In this document: positions 44,160-51,863 of the stretch, piece by piece | How the letters are laid out: the number at the start of each line of letters is the position of its first letter | Position numbering within the stretch: the first letter of the stretch is position 1 | Source: Herbaspirillum sp. AP02 | GTDB taxonomy: Bacteria; Pseudomonadota; Gammaproteobacteria; Burkholderiales; Burkholderiaceae_D | Reading direction: 5' to 3' | DNA length: 64,000 bases | Assembly: GCF_015767275.1 (NCBI RefSeq) | Contig: NZ_JADWMY010000001.1 | Coordinates: forward strand, 124,001-188,000 | Translations under genes and position numbers: made by a program | The notes under the pieces: model-generated | The model's input: only the letters and a program-made list of their open reading frames with translations | Told to the model about the DNA's origin: nothing | Databases searched by the model: none

Positions 44160-44396
44160 AAAAAAATATGGGATCGAGTTTGGCGACTCGAATACACCTT
44201 GCGCGGACGTCCGCTTCTTTTTGGCGGCTTTTTTGCGTCCGATGCCTTAGCACGTCCTGACCATGGCGGGCCTTGGCAGGGATACCTTCGGGTATGCCGG
44301 CGGCGCGGGTGTGCCGGTTCGCCAACCTTGTCTTGTGCCCGCCACCTCCATTTGGCGATGGAGCGGCGGGTGATACCCGTCACCCCAGGAGGCAAT
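44160..44396 (+). ncRNA. Putative structured 5' leader RNA with repeated TTGGCG loops
   Basis: About 237 nt between the XRE gene and a small gene that starts right after AGGAGG. Hairpins seen: CGAGT-TTGGCG-ACTCG (44175-44190), GCGGACGTCCGC (44203-44214), GGGATACC-TTCG-GGTATGCC (a UUCG tetraloop, about 44278-44297) and CTCCAT-TTGGCG-ATGGAG (44346-44363). Two loops are the identical TTGGCG, a third TTGGCG is at 44221-44226, and the complement CGCCAA at 44320-44325 could pair with them. A final GGTGA/TCACC hairpin precedes the ribosome-binding site. This looks like a cis-regulatory RNA; the class is not known to me. Confidence 0.5.
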
Positions 44397-44702
44397 ATGT
44401 TTGATCCTCAATCGCCCGCGTTATCGCATCCCCCCTCATTCCAGCCATTTTCCTGGCACAAAGCCGAAGTTCCACCGTCCCGCAAGAAGGTTCTTGCAGA
44501 ATATGCTCAGGATGTCGGCACAGGTCTTGCCACGCTGCTGTCCCTGATCGAATTCAGCGAAATCGAGGCAGTCGATGAGCGTCCGCTATTGTCCGAAGTG
44601 GACAGGGGGACTCTGCTGCGACTGGCGATCACTGCCAGCAAAATGCTGGCCAGGGTCGCCGAAGAAGATATCGACGTGGCCAATACGGTGAAGCCGCTGT
44701 AA
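44397..44702 (+). CDS. Small hypothetical protein with structured leader
   Basis: A 101-residue protein, MFDPQSPALSHPPSF onward. The first 30 residues are polar and Pro-rich; the rest (about 34-100) is helical (RKKVLAEYAQDVGTGLATLL then LLRLAITASKMLARVAEEDI). There is no membrane segment. It resembles in size and helix pattern the DUF3077-type small proteins of Pseudomonas, but I do not claim membership. AGGAGG (44387-44392) lies 4 nt before the ATG, a near-perfect ribosome-binding site, just after a heavily structured leader, suggesting translational control. Confidence 0.7.
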   Translation: MFDPQSPALSHPPSFQPFSWHKAEVPPSRKKVLAEYAQDVGTGLATLLSLIEFSEIEAVDERPLLSEVDRGTLLRLAITASKMLARVAEEDIDVANTVKPL

Positions 44703-44767
44703 CGCTACATCAAAGGGGGCAGCACTCCGTTGCCCCCTCACCCATACTTGTGCTGCGGTCTCGCTGA

Positions 44768-46075
44768 TCAGCCGTCGTTTCCGCTCGGATCAGCCGATTT
44801 CTTCGCCTTGTAGGCGCTGACTTCACCGATTTTCAATCCCTTGGGCAGCAAACCATGCTTGGCCCAGCCCACCCGTTGCGCGTGGTAGATGCCGGTATGG
44901 CCGGAAAACAGGTAAGCGACCACACAGGCCAGCGCAGCAAATGGGCCGATTTCCGGGCCGAACAATTCAATGGCCATGACGGTGGAGGCAATCGGCGTAT
45001 TGGCGGCACCCGCGAAGACGGCCACGAAGCCGATGCCGGCCAGCATCGAGAAGGGCAGGTGCAGCAGCGGTGCCAGGGCATTGCCGAGTGTCGCGCCGAT
45101 GTAGAACAGCGGCGTGACCTCGCCACCCTTGAAGCCGGTTCCCAGCGAGGTGACGGTAAAGACCATCTTGCCCAGGAAATCCCAGGGCGCCAGTGGCTGC
45201 TGGAAGGCTTCCACGATGACCGGAATGCCCAGGCCGATGTAACGATCGGTGCCGATGGCCCACACCCCGACCGCCACGACCAACCCACCGATGAAGGGGC
45301 GCAGCGGTGCATAGGCAATACGGCTTTTCATGAAGGCCGACAAGCGATGCGTGCTGTTGGCAAAGATCATCCCGATCAGGCCGAACACCACGCCAGCGGC
45401 GATCACGGCGGCCACGCTCCACAAGGCGACGGGGGCGCTGCCGCTCATGAGGTAGTGGGTGTGATGCACGCCCCAGGCCAGCCCGACCTGGTCGGCGGCG
45501 ATGGCGGCGATGAAGCAGGGCAGGATGGCGTCATAACGCATGCGGCCGATGGCCAGCACTTCCAGCCCGAAGATGGCGCCGGCCATCGGGGTGCCGAAGA
45601 CGGAAGCGAAGCCGGCGCTGATGCCGGCCATGAGCAGGATACGGCGATCTTCGGTGCGCAGGCGCAGCAGGTGGGTGAGCTGGTCGGCCAGCGCGCCGCC
45701 CATCTGCACGGCGGTCCCTTCGCGTCCGACGGAGGCGCCGAAGAGGTGCGACATCACGGTGCCGAACAGCACCAGTGGCGCCATGCGCAGGGGGATCACC
45801 TTCTTGGGGTCGTGGATTTCATCGATGAGCAGGTTGTTGCCGGCTTCGACCGGCTTGCCGGTGTGCAGATAGAGCCAGCCGACGATAAAACCACCGAGCG
45901 GCAGCAGCCAGATGATCCAGGGATGGCCCTGGCGCCATTGCGTGGCGTACTCCAGCGCAAACAGGAAGAAGGCGGAGGCCGAGCCTGCCAGTACGGCGAT
46001 CAGGCAGCCGATCGCGCACCATTTGGCGATATAGGGCAGCAGGTAGAGCTGTTCGGGATATTTGTAATGTTTCAT
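44768..46075 (-). CDS. CLC-F type fluoride/proton antiporter
   Basis: A 435-residue CLC-family transporter in the inner membrane. The canonical chloride-CLC filter GSGIP is replaced by GNNL (79-82, followed by LIDEIHDPKKVIP). The second signature reads GREGTAVQMG with gating Glu E119 and Thr in place of Pro, and the third region is TSLGTGFKGGEVTPLF. These three changes mark the fluoride-specific CLC-F clade, which exports fluoride. The start ATG 46075 gives MKHYKYPEQLYLLPY; the upstream frame to 46117 is rejected. A fluoride riboswitch lies 97 nt upstream on the same strand, which fixes the role. Confidence 0.93.
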   Translation of the reverse strand: MKHYKYPEQLYLLPYIAKWCAIGCLIAVLAGSASAFFLFALEYATQWRQGHPWIIWLLPLGGFIVGWLYLHTGKPVEAGNNLLIDEIHDPKKVIPLRMAPLVLFGTVMSHLFGASVGREGTAVQMGGALADQLTHLLRLRTEDRRILLMAGISAGFASVFGTPMAGAIFGLEVLAIGRMRYDAILPCFIAAIAADQVGLAWGVHHTHYLMSGSAPVALWSVAAVIAAGVVFGLIGMIFANSTHRLSAFMKSRIAYAPLRPFIGGLVVAVGVWAIGTDRYIGLGIPVIVEAFQQPLAPWDFLGKMVFTVTSLGTGFKGGEVTPLFYIGATLGNALAPLLHLPFSMLAGIGFVAVFAGAANTPIASTVMAIELFGPEIGPFAALACVVAYLFSGHTGIYHAQRVGWAKHGLLPKGLKIGEVSAYKAKKSADPSGNDG

Positions 46076-46145
46076 GTTGCCAGGATTATAGTGAACCAGC
46101 CTGGAAACACGGAGCACAGGAAGCGCATGAAAGATGAAGACGCGC

Positions 46146-46179
46146 GCCTACAGCCCTGGGTCGCCAGGTCACTGTAGGC
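46146..46179 (-). promoter_or_regulatory. Candidate expression platform of the fluoride riboswitch
   Basis: GCCTACAG and CTGTAGGC (46146-46153, 46172-46179) can form an 8-bp stem with an inner CCTGG/CCAGG. It re-uses the 3' strand of the riboswitch, so the two folds exclude each other. No T-run follows, so control is probably translational or Rho-dependent rather than by intrinsic termination. Confidence 0.5.
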
Positions 46180-46235
46180 ATCATCAGCCCCCAACATGAA
46201 GTTGGTGGCGGTTTGAGGAGGAATGCCATCTCCTT
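46172..46235 (-). promoter_or_regulatory. Fluoride riboswitch (crcB motif)
   Basis: Read on the minus strand, the sequence has GGAGATGGCATTCCTCC, an ACCGCC segment, a variable GC hairpin and GGGCTGATGATGCCTACAG. These match the conserved elements of the crcB/fluoride riboswitch (the Pseudomonas syringae RNA has nearly the same core), including the GATGGCATTCCTCC loop and the CTGATGATGCCTAC closing strand. It stands upstream of a CLC-F fluoride exporter gene, its classical partner. Fluoride binding should raise exporter expression. Confidence 0.93.
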
Positions 46236-46295
46236 GACCTGCATAGTAGCAAGTTTGGTCTATGGCGACAACGGAATGTCCGCAATGCTTGCATC

Positions 46296-46331
46296 AATTC
46301 AATATTTCAACAATAATTGAAATATTGAATT
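46296..46331. promoter_or_regulatory. ArsR operator, 15-bp-arm palindrome
   Basis: AATTCAATATTTCAA, a CAATAA spacer, then TTGAAATATTGAATT: perfect 15-bp inverted arms (46296-46310, 46317-46331). It overlaps the expected arsR promoter and ends 14 nt before the arsR start codon. AT-rich palindromes of this type are bound by ArsR/SmtB repressors. Confidence 0.8.
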
Positions 46332-46345
46332 ATGAAGGATTCTTC

Positions 46346-46690
46346 ATGGAAGCCAAACAAGTGGTCGCGGCCATGGCGGCGCTGGCGCAGGATTCCCGCT
46401 TGGCGATCTTTCGTCATCTGGTGCAGACCGGTCCGCAGAGCTGTGCAGCGAGCAAGATTTCGGAGGCGTTGGGTATTGCGCCTTCCTCGCTATCGTTCCA
46501 CCTGAAGGAGCTCAGTCACGCGGGGTTGATCGATGCCCGCCAGGACGGGCGATTTGTGTTCTATAGCGCCAATTTCGGCGCGATGAACGAGCTGCTGGCA
46601 TTCCTGACGGAAAACTGCTGTGGCGGTGAATCATGCGGCCCCGCCAGCGCCTGTGTTCCGGCTTCGTCCGCTTCCGATGGAGCGGACTGA
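46346..46690 (+). CDS. arsR: ArsR-family arsenite-responsive repressor
   Basis: A 114-residue winged-helix repressor. The HTH is [20 protein letters not shown] and the wing [10 protein letters not shown]. The Cys pair of classic E. coli ArsR (ELCVCDLC) is missing; instead Cys91, Cys92, Cys97 and Cys103 stand in a C-terminal tail ([14 protein letters not shown]), like the alternative site of Acidithiobacillus-type ArsR, with Cys33 near the HTH. GAAGGA is 6 nt upstream of ATG 46346; the upstream frame to 46262 runs through the operator and is rejected. The stop codon overlaps the arsB start by one base. Confidence 0.93.
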   Translation: MEAKQVVAAMAALAQDSRLAIFRHLVQTGPQSCAASKISEALGIAPSSLSFHLKELSHAGLIDARQDGRFVFYSANFGAMNELLAFLTENCCGGESCGPASACVPASSASDGAD

Positions 46691-47967
46691 TGGCGGCCTT
46701 GCTCATCTTTCTCGCGACATTGGCACTGGTGATCTGGCAACCCCGAGGGCTGGGGATAGGCTGGAGCGCTTGCGCCGGGGCGCTGGTGGCCCTACTGGCT
46801 GGCGTCATTCATCCGGGGGATATCCCGGTGGTGTGGCACATCGTCTGGAACGCGACCGCGACCTTCATTGCCATCATCGTCATCAGTCTTTTGCTGGACC
46901 GGGCGGGCAGCTTTGCATGGGCGGCCCTGCATGTGGCGCGCTGGGGCGGGGGACGTGGCGGGCGCTTGTTCGTGCTGCTGGTCCTCTTCGGGGCGGTGGT
47001 CTCGGCCGTCTTTGCCAACGATGGCGCGGCACTCATCCTCACGCCCATTGTGATTGCCATGCTGCAGGCATTGCGCGTTACGCCCGCTGCGACGCTGGCA
47101 TTCGTGATGGCGGCGGGTTTCATCGCAGATACGGCCAGTCTGCCGCTGGTGGTGTCCAATTTGGTCAACATCGTGTCGGCGGACTATTTCCGGCTGGGAT
47201 TTGCACGCTATGCCAGCGTGATGGTACCGGTCAATCTGGCGGCGGTGGCGGCTTCCCTGCTGGTGCTGTATGTCTTCTTCCGGCGCGATATACCGGCGCG
47301 ATACCCCGTGCAGCAGTTGCTGCTGCCCAGCCAGGCGCTACGCGATCGGGCTACCTTCGTTGCCGGTTGGTGGGTGCTGGGCCTGCTGCTGGCGGGCTTC
47401 TTCTGGCTGGAACGGCTGGGGGTGCCGGTCAGCGCAGTGGCTGCGGTGGGGGCGCTGATCCTCTTGCTGGTGGCGGCCCGGGGTCGGGTCATCGCCGTCG
47501 GAGAGGTGCTCAGGGAAGCGCCGTGGCAGATCGTTTTCTTTTCGCTGGGGATGTATCTGGTGGTATACGGCCTGCGCAATGCGGGTCTCACGGGGCAATT
47601 GACGCAACTGCTGGACGCCATGGCCGGGCAAGGGGTATGGATGGCGGCGTTGGGTACCGGGCTACTGAGCGCGCTGCTGTCTTCGGTCATGAACAATATG
47701 CCTACCGTGCTGGTGGGCGCGCTATCGATCGATGCTTCCGTGGCGCAGGGCACGGTGCGCGAAGCGATGGTCTATGCCAACGTCATCGGCTGTGACCTGG
47801 GCCCCAAGATCACGCCGATCGGCAGTCTTGCGACGCTGTTGTGGCTGCACGTCCTGGAGCGCAAGGGCGTGGTCATCTCCTGGGGCTATTACTTCCGGGT
47901 AGGTGCTCTGCTGACGCTGCCCGTGCTGTTTGTGACACTGGCGGCGCTGGCGCTGCGGCTGCAGTGA
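46690..47967 (+). CDS. arsB: ArsB arsenite efflux permease
   Basis: A 425-residue inner-membrane arsenite/antimonite:proton antiporter of the ArsB type (not ACR3). About 11-12 hydrophobic segments are visible. Family marks are [55 protein letters not shown] and [20 protein letters not shown]. The start ATG 46690 overlaps the arsR stop (TGATG), with GGAG upstream; the longer frame from 46633 is rejected. It works with ArsC (next gene) to reduce and expel arsenate/arsenite. Confidence 0.95.
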   Translation: MAALLIFLATLALVIWQPRGLGIGWSACAGALVALLAGVIHPGDIPVVWHIVWNATATFIAIIVISLLLDRAGSFAWAALHVARWGGGRGGRLFVLLVLFGAVVSAVFANDGAALILTPIVIAMLQALRVTPAATLAFVMAAGFIADTASLPLVVSNLVNIVSADYFRLGFARYASVMVPVNLAAVAASLLVLYVFFRRDIPARYPVQQLLLPSQALRDRATFVAGWWVLGLLLAGFFWLERLGVPVSAVAAVGALILLLVAARGRVIAVGEVLREAPWQIVFFSLGMYLVVYGLRNAGLTGQLTQLLDAMAGQGVWMAALGTGLLSALLSSVMNNMPTVLVGALSIDASVAQGTVREAMVYANVIGCDLGPKITPIGSLATLLWLHVLERKGVVISWGYYFRVGALLTLPVLFVTLAALALRLQ

Positions 47968-48014
47968 GCCGGATTGGCGGTGAACCAGATTTTGTTATTT
48001 CGGAGAGAAACATC

Positions 48015-48443
48015 ATGACCATCATCTATCACAACCCTGCCTGCGGCACGTCGCGCAACACACTGGCGATGATTCGCAACACCGGGGAGGAGCCCACGAT
48101 CATCGAGTATCTGCTGCAGCCGCCGGAGCGGGAGCCACTTAAGCGGCTGATCCATGACGCCGGTCTGACTGTACGCGGGGCCATTCGGCAGAAAGGTACG
48201 CCCTATCTGGAGCTGGGGCTGGATGATCCGGCCCTGAGCGATGCGCTGTTGCTGGAGGCCATGCTGGAGCATCCCATCCTGATCAATCGCCCTTTCGTAG
48301 TCGGTGCCAAGGGGACTCGCCTGTGCCGGCCGTCTGAGCGGGTATTGGAAATACTGGACAAGCCGCAATTGAGCCCCTTCACCAAGGAGGATGGCGAAGT
48401 GGTGATTGCTGCCGACAGCCAGGGTGGCCTGGGTACGGCCTGA
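48015..48443 (+). CDS. arsC: Arsenate reductase, glutaredoxin-dependent
   Basis: A 142-residue ArsC of the E. coli plasmid R773 type. The catalytic Cys10 lies in NPACGTSRN, with Arg residues for oxyanion binding further on (RNTGEEP, INRPFVVGAKGTRLCRP). It converts arsenate to arsenite with glutathione and glutaredoxin. CGGAGAG precedes ATG 48015; it follows arsB by 47 nt in the ars operon. Confidence 0.95.
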   Translation: MTIIYHNPACGTSRNTLAMIRNTGEEPTIIEYLLQPPEREPLKRLIHDAGLTVRGAIRQKGTPYLELGLDDPALSDALLLEAMLEHPILINRPFVVGAKGTRLCRPSERVLEILDKPQLSPFTKEDGEVVIAADSQGGLGTA

Positions 48444-48467
48444 CTGGCGCATGGCGCGGCCGGCGCC

Positions 48468-48764
48468 TTATAGCGGGTTCGGCACCAGTTCCGGGATGCC
48501 GACCACCACCGTCCACGGTTGCACCTGCCAGCGCGTGACCAGGCCCTGGGTGACATAGGGATCGGCGGCGGCGAATTTTTCGGCATGTCCGGCTGCACCC
48601 TGGAACAGCAACAGGCCGCTGGACGGGGGATTGCCGACGGCGCCTCCGGCCAGCATTTCGCCGCGGGCTACGGCTTGCCGGCATAGCTCCAGGTGGGCGG
48701 GGCGCAGGGCGGTACGGCGTTCCAGGTAGTCGCCGACGAATTCATAGCTGAGCAGGTAAAGCAT
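48468..48764 (-). CDS. YciI-like protein
   Basis: A 98-residue protein of the YciI/YCII superfamily (dimeric alpha-beta barrel): MLYLLSYEFVGDYLERR, PAHLELCRQAVARGEMLAGG, the GLLLFQGAAGHAEKFAAADPY region and a closing WTVVVGIP. The conserved His is in PAHLEL. Some relatives are small hydrolases or dehalogenase-like enzymes; the role of YciI is unsettled. The frame is open upstream to 49232 but ATG 48764 with CGGAGC gives family length. Convergent with arsC. Confidence 0.88.
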   Translation of the reverse strand: MLYLLSYEFVGDYLERRTALRPAHLELCRQAVARGEMLAGGAVGNPPSSGLLLFQGAAGHAEKFAAADPYVTQGLVTRWQVQPWTVVVGIPELVPNPL

Positions 48765-48935
48765 GACGGGGGCTCCGGTGTGCGTGCAAATGGTGAAAAG
48801 GTGGATAGCATCGCTGAAGAATACTGCACCTGGCAAACACCTAAACTGCAGGAACGTATCGGCGAATTGCCCTTCAAACGGCTGACCACCGCGACCAGTG
48901 CGGTCGTGGCCATGACCAATAACAGGGGAGCACCG

Positions 48936-50090
48936 GTGAAAACCTTTCATTGCGACAATTGTGGAATGCAGGTCTTTTTTGAGAACACGGTCTGCGGGAA
49001 TTGCGGCTGGATGCTGGGTTATCAGCCACAATTGCAGGCCATTGCCAGCTTTTCGCCGGTGGAGCCGGCGCCATCGGTGGATGGTGGAGTGGCGCCCGAG
49101 GCAATGGCTGAACCTGGCCCCGGCCGTTGGCGCAGTGTCAGGCCGGAGAACGAAGGACGGGTTTTCAAGCAGTGCCTGAACTACTGGCATGAAAATATCT
49201 GCAACTGGATGCTGGACGAGCGCGAGCCCCATGAGCTGTGCGCCTCATGCCGCCTGACGCGGGTGATTCCCAATCTGGAGGAGGGCAACAACCGCGTGCT
49301 CTGGAGCCGGCTGGAAACGGCCAAGCGGCGCCTCCTGCATTCGCTCTGGACCTTGCAGTTGCAGCCGGTGCCGAAGAGGGAGGATGAAGAGGCCGGGTTG
49401 GCCTTTGAGTTCATGCAGGACTTGCCGCATGGTGAACGGGTACTGACAGGGCATGCCGATGGCGTCATCACCATCAACATTGCCGAGGCCGATCCCGCCT
49501 ATCGGGAGCAGGCGCGGGAACAGATGGCCGAGCCCTACCGTACGCTGCTGGGGCATTTCCGGCACGAGAGTGGGCACTATTATTTCGACCGGCTGGTCGC
49601 GCCGACCGAGTGGCTGGCGCCGTTCCGGGAATTGTTCGGCGATGAGCGGCAGGACTACGGCCAGGCCTTGAAAACGCATTACGACAATGGGCCGCGCGCG
49701 GACTGGGATCAATATTTCGTCAGCGCCTATGCCAGCAGCCATCCCTGGGAAGACTGGGCCGAGACCTGGGCGCACTACCTGCATATGTTCGATACCCTGG
49801 AGACGGCCTATGCCTGCGGCGTGCAGCTGCGGCCGCGTCATGAGGGCGAGCAGAAACTGGTCATCAAGGCGCCACCGGTGGCAGCGGGCTCATTCGACGA
49901 GCTGGCGCGGGAGTGGTTTGCGTTGACCTATGTGCTCAACAGCCTGAACCGAAGCATCGGGATGCCGGATTCCTATCCCTTCACCTTGACGACACCGGTG
50001 CTGGAAAAGTTGCGCTTCGTTCATGAGGTCGTCAATGGGAAGCGTAAGGCAGGCATGGCTGCGGTGCAGATGCAGGAGCAGGCGGCCTAG
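48936..50090 (+). CDS. Putative zinc-ribbon metallopeptidase
   Basis: A 384-residue protein of the putative zinc-binding metallopeptidase family (DUF2248 type). An N-terminal zinc ribbon, MKTFHCDNCG then CGNCG, is followed by a second Cys cluster (ELCASCRLTRV) and a catalytic-domain HESGH motif (HFRHESGHYYFDRL), a variant of the zincin HExxH. Downstream EDWAETWAHYLHMFDTLETA resembles the glutamate-zincin third ligand region. GGGGAG just before GTG 48936 and the family start MKxFxC favour GTG over ATG 48912. Physiological substrate unknown; probably cytosolic. Confidence 0.85.
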   Translation: MKTFHCDNCGMQVFFENTVCGNCGWMLGYQPQLQAIASFSPVEPAPSVDGGVAPEAMAEPGPGRWRSVRPENEGRVFKQCLNYWHENICNWMLDEREPHELCASCRLTRVIPNLEEGNNRVLWSRLETAKRRLLHSLWTLQLQPVPKREDEEAGLAFEFMQDLPHGERVLTGHADGVITINIAEADPAYREQAREQMAEPYRTLLGHFRHESGHYYFDRLVAPTEWLAPFRELFGDERQDYGQALKTHYDNGPRADWDQYFVSAYASSHPWEDWAETWAHYLHMFDTLETAYACGVQLRPRHEGEQKLVIKAPPVAAGSFDELAREWFALTYVLNSLNRSIGMPDSYPFTLTTPVLEKLRFVHEVVNGKRKAGMAAVQMQEQAA

Positions 50091-50124
50091 CGCACCGCTA
50101 TGCGCCCTCGGGCGCAGCCCATAA

Positions 50125-50153
50125 AAAAACCCGGAAGCTGCTTCCGGGTTTTT
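50125..50153. terminator. Bidirectional terminator between convergent genes
   Basis: AAAAACCCGGAAG-CTG-CTTCCGGGTTTTT (50125-50153) is a perfect palindromic hairpin with an A-run on one side and a T-run on the other. It ends the metallopeptidase gene from the left and the MFS gene from the right. Confidence 0.93.
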
Positions 50154-50190
50154 CTTTGGGCTGGCCGCAGGAGCGACCTTGCCTTCAGCC

Positions 50191-51534
50191 TCAGTCGTCC
50201 CTTGCCTCGAGTGCGCGGTTCAGGCTCAGCGCAGCCAGCGAACCCACGGCGCCGGAGAGCAGGTAGAAGCTCACGTAGGCCATGCCAAAGTGGGCCGACA
50301 ATCCCAGCGCCACCAGCGGTGCGAAACCTGCGCCGACCAGCCAGGCGAGGTCCGAGGTCAGGGCCGCGCCGGTGTAGCGATAGCGGGCCTTGAAGTTGGC
50401 TGTCACGGCGCCGGCAGCCTGGCCGTAGGACAAGCCCAGCAGGGCGAAGCCGATCAGGATGAAGGTGTTCTGGCCCGATTCGCCGCCATTCATCAGGGTC
50501 GGGACGAAGGCAGAGAGGATGGCGATCAGCAGGGCCATGGAGCCCAGCGTGTTGCGGCGGCCGAAGCGGTCCGCGACCAGACCGGAGACCACGATGCCCA
50601 CCGCCATGATGAGGCCGCCCCAGATCTGGATGACCAGGAAGTCTGCGGCTTCACGCAGCGAGTACAGCTTGATCCATGACAGCGGGAACACCGTCACCAG
50701 GTGGAACAGGGCATAGCTGGCCAGCGCGGCCAGGGCGCCGATGATGATGTTGCGGCCCTGGGTGGTGGCCAGCTCGACTACGCCGGCCGGTTCCAGCTCG
50801 CGTTCATCAAGCAGCTTGGCGTATTCTGGCGTCGAGACCAGGCGCAGGCGCGAGAACAGGGCCACCACGTTGATGGCAAAGGCGACGTAGAACGGATAAC
50901 GCCAGCCCCATTCAAGGAAATCGGCCGTGGTCAGGCTGGACAGCATGTAGGCAAACAGGCTGGCCGCCACCACGAAGCCCAGCGGCGCACCCAACTGGCC
51001 CAGTGCGGCGTACCAGCCACGCTTGTGCTCCGGAGCGTTCATCGCCAGCAACGAAGGCAGGCCATCCCACGCACCACCTAACGCCAGGCCTTGACCAACT
51101 CGTAAAAGCGAGAGCAAGATGATCGCCCAGACGCCAATGTGATCAAAAGTTGGTAACAAGGCAATGCCCGCAGTCGAAAAGCCGAGCATGAACAACGCCA
51201 GCGTCAGTTTCACCTCTCGGCCGTAGTGCTTTTGAATCGCCATGAAGATCGTGGTCCCGATGGGGCGGGCCAGGAAGGCGAAGGAGAAGATCACGAAGGA
51301 GTAGAGCGTGCCTTCCAGTTTCGGATCGTTGGGGAAGAACAGGGTCGGGAACACCAGCACCGAAGCCAGCGCATAGACAAAGAAATCGAAGTATTCGGAC
51401 GCTCGTCCGATGACCACGCCGACGGCGATTTCACCGGGTTCGATCTTGCCGTGGTCGTGGGAAGTGGAGGGTTGGTCCGATTGCGGTCTGAATTCACCCG
51501 AACCTTGACTGTTGTGGATGCTGGTGCTTGCCAT
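50191..51534 (-). CDS. MFS transporter, metabolite:proton symporter type
   Basis: A 447-residue major-facilitator protein of the MHS (ShiA/ProP/KgtP) group with 12 hydrophobic segments. The N-terminal cytosolic stretch is long (about 37 residues). Loop motifs are RPIGTTIFMAIQKHYGREVK after TM2-3 and LVADRFGRRNTLG after TM8. The signature GQGLALGGAWDG replaces the usual GE of MHS proteins. It probably imports an organic acid or osmolyte by proton symport; the substrate is unknown. I use ATG 51534; an in-frame GTG at 51549 would add 5 residues. The upstream side carries a 169-bp palindromic element. Confidence 0.9.
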   Translation of the reverse strand: MASTSIHNSQGSGEFRPQSDQPSTSHDHGKIEPGEIAVGVVIGRASEYFDFFVYALASVLVFPTLFFPNDPKLEGTLYSFVIFSFAFLARPIGTTIFMAIQKHYGREVKLTLALFMLGFSTAGIALLPTFDHIGVWAIILLSLLRVGQGLALGGAWDGLPSLLAMNAPEHKRGWYAALGQLGAPLGFVVAASLFAYMLSSLTTADFLEWGWRYPFYVAFAINVVALFSRLRLVSTPEYAKLLDERELEPAGVVELATTQGRNIIIGALAALASYALFHLVTVFPLSWIKLYSLREAADFLVIQIWGGLIMAVGIVVSGLVADRFGRRNTLGSMALLIAILSAFVPTLMNGGESGQNTFILIGFALLGLSYGQAAGAVTANFKARYRYTGAALTSDLAWLVGAGFAPLVALGLSAHFGMAYVSFYLLSGAVGSLAALSLNRALEARDD

Positions 51535-51579
51535 GGCTTTGTCTCCCACTGTTAGAGGTTTAGTCGCAGTACGTACTAC

Positions 51580-51748
51580 TAGAACTCATTTCATAGCTGG
51601 GCAGAACCCGCAGGGAGCGGCCCGTTTGGGCGAATTGCTGCGTTACGAATTTAGGTCAAGACGTCCAGTCTCGACCTAAATTCGCGCCTTGCACTTCATC
51701 CCAAACGGGACTCGCTCGCACTCGTGCCTAGCTATGAAATGAGTTCTA
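51580..51748. mobile_element. 169-bp palindromic, MITE-like element
   Basis: The ends are a perfect 19-bp inverted repeat, TAGAACTCATTTCATAGCT and AGCTATGAAATGAGTTCTA (51580-51598, 51730-51748). Inside, CCCGTTTGGG / CCCAAACGGG (51621-51630, 51700-51709) and CGAATTTAGGTC / GACCTAAATTCG (51646-51657, 51673-51684) pair as nested stems around a short AGAC/GTCT loop region, so the whole unit folds on itself. TA dinucleotides sit at both ends, like the target of IS630/Tc1-type elements. No reading frame is inside. It occupies the gap between the divergent MFS and cyoA genes. Probably a non-autonomous mobile element or large intergenic repeat. Confidence 0.75.
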
Positions 51749-51863
51749 ATATCCCAACCTGGCAGGTGGCAGCCAACAGGGTGGGACAAAACGTCCAATC
51801 GCCAACACACTTTATTGGCGTTACATTACCACGCTCTGATACATACGACTGGAATTTTCCTTC

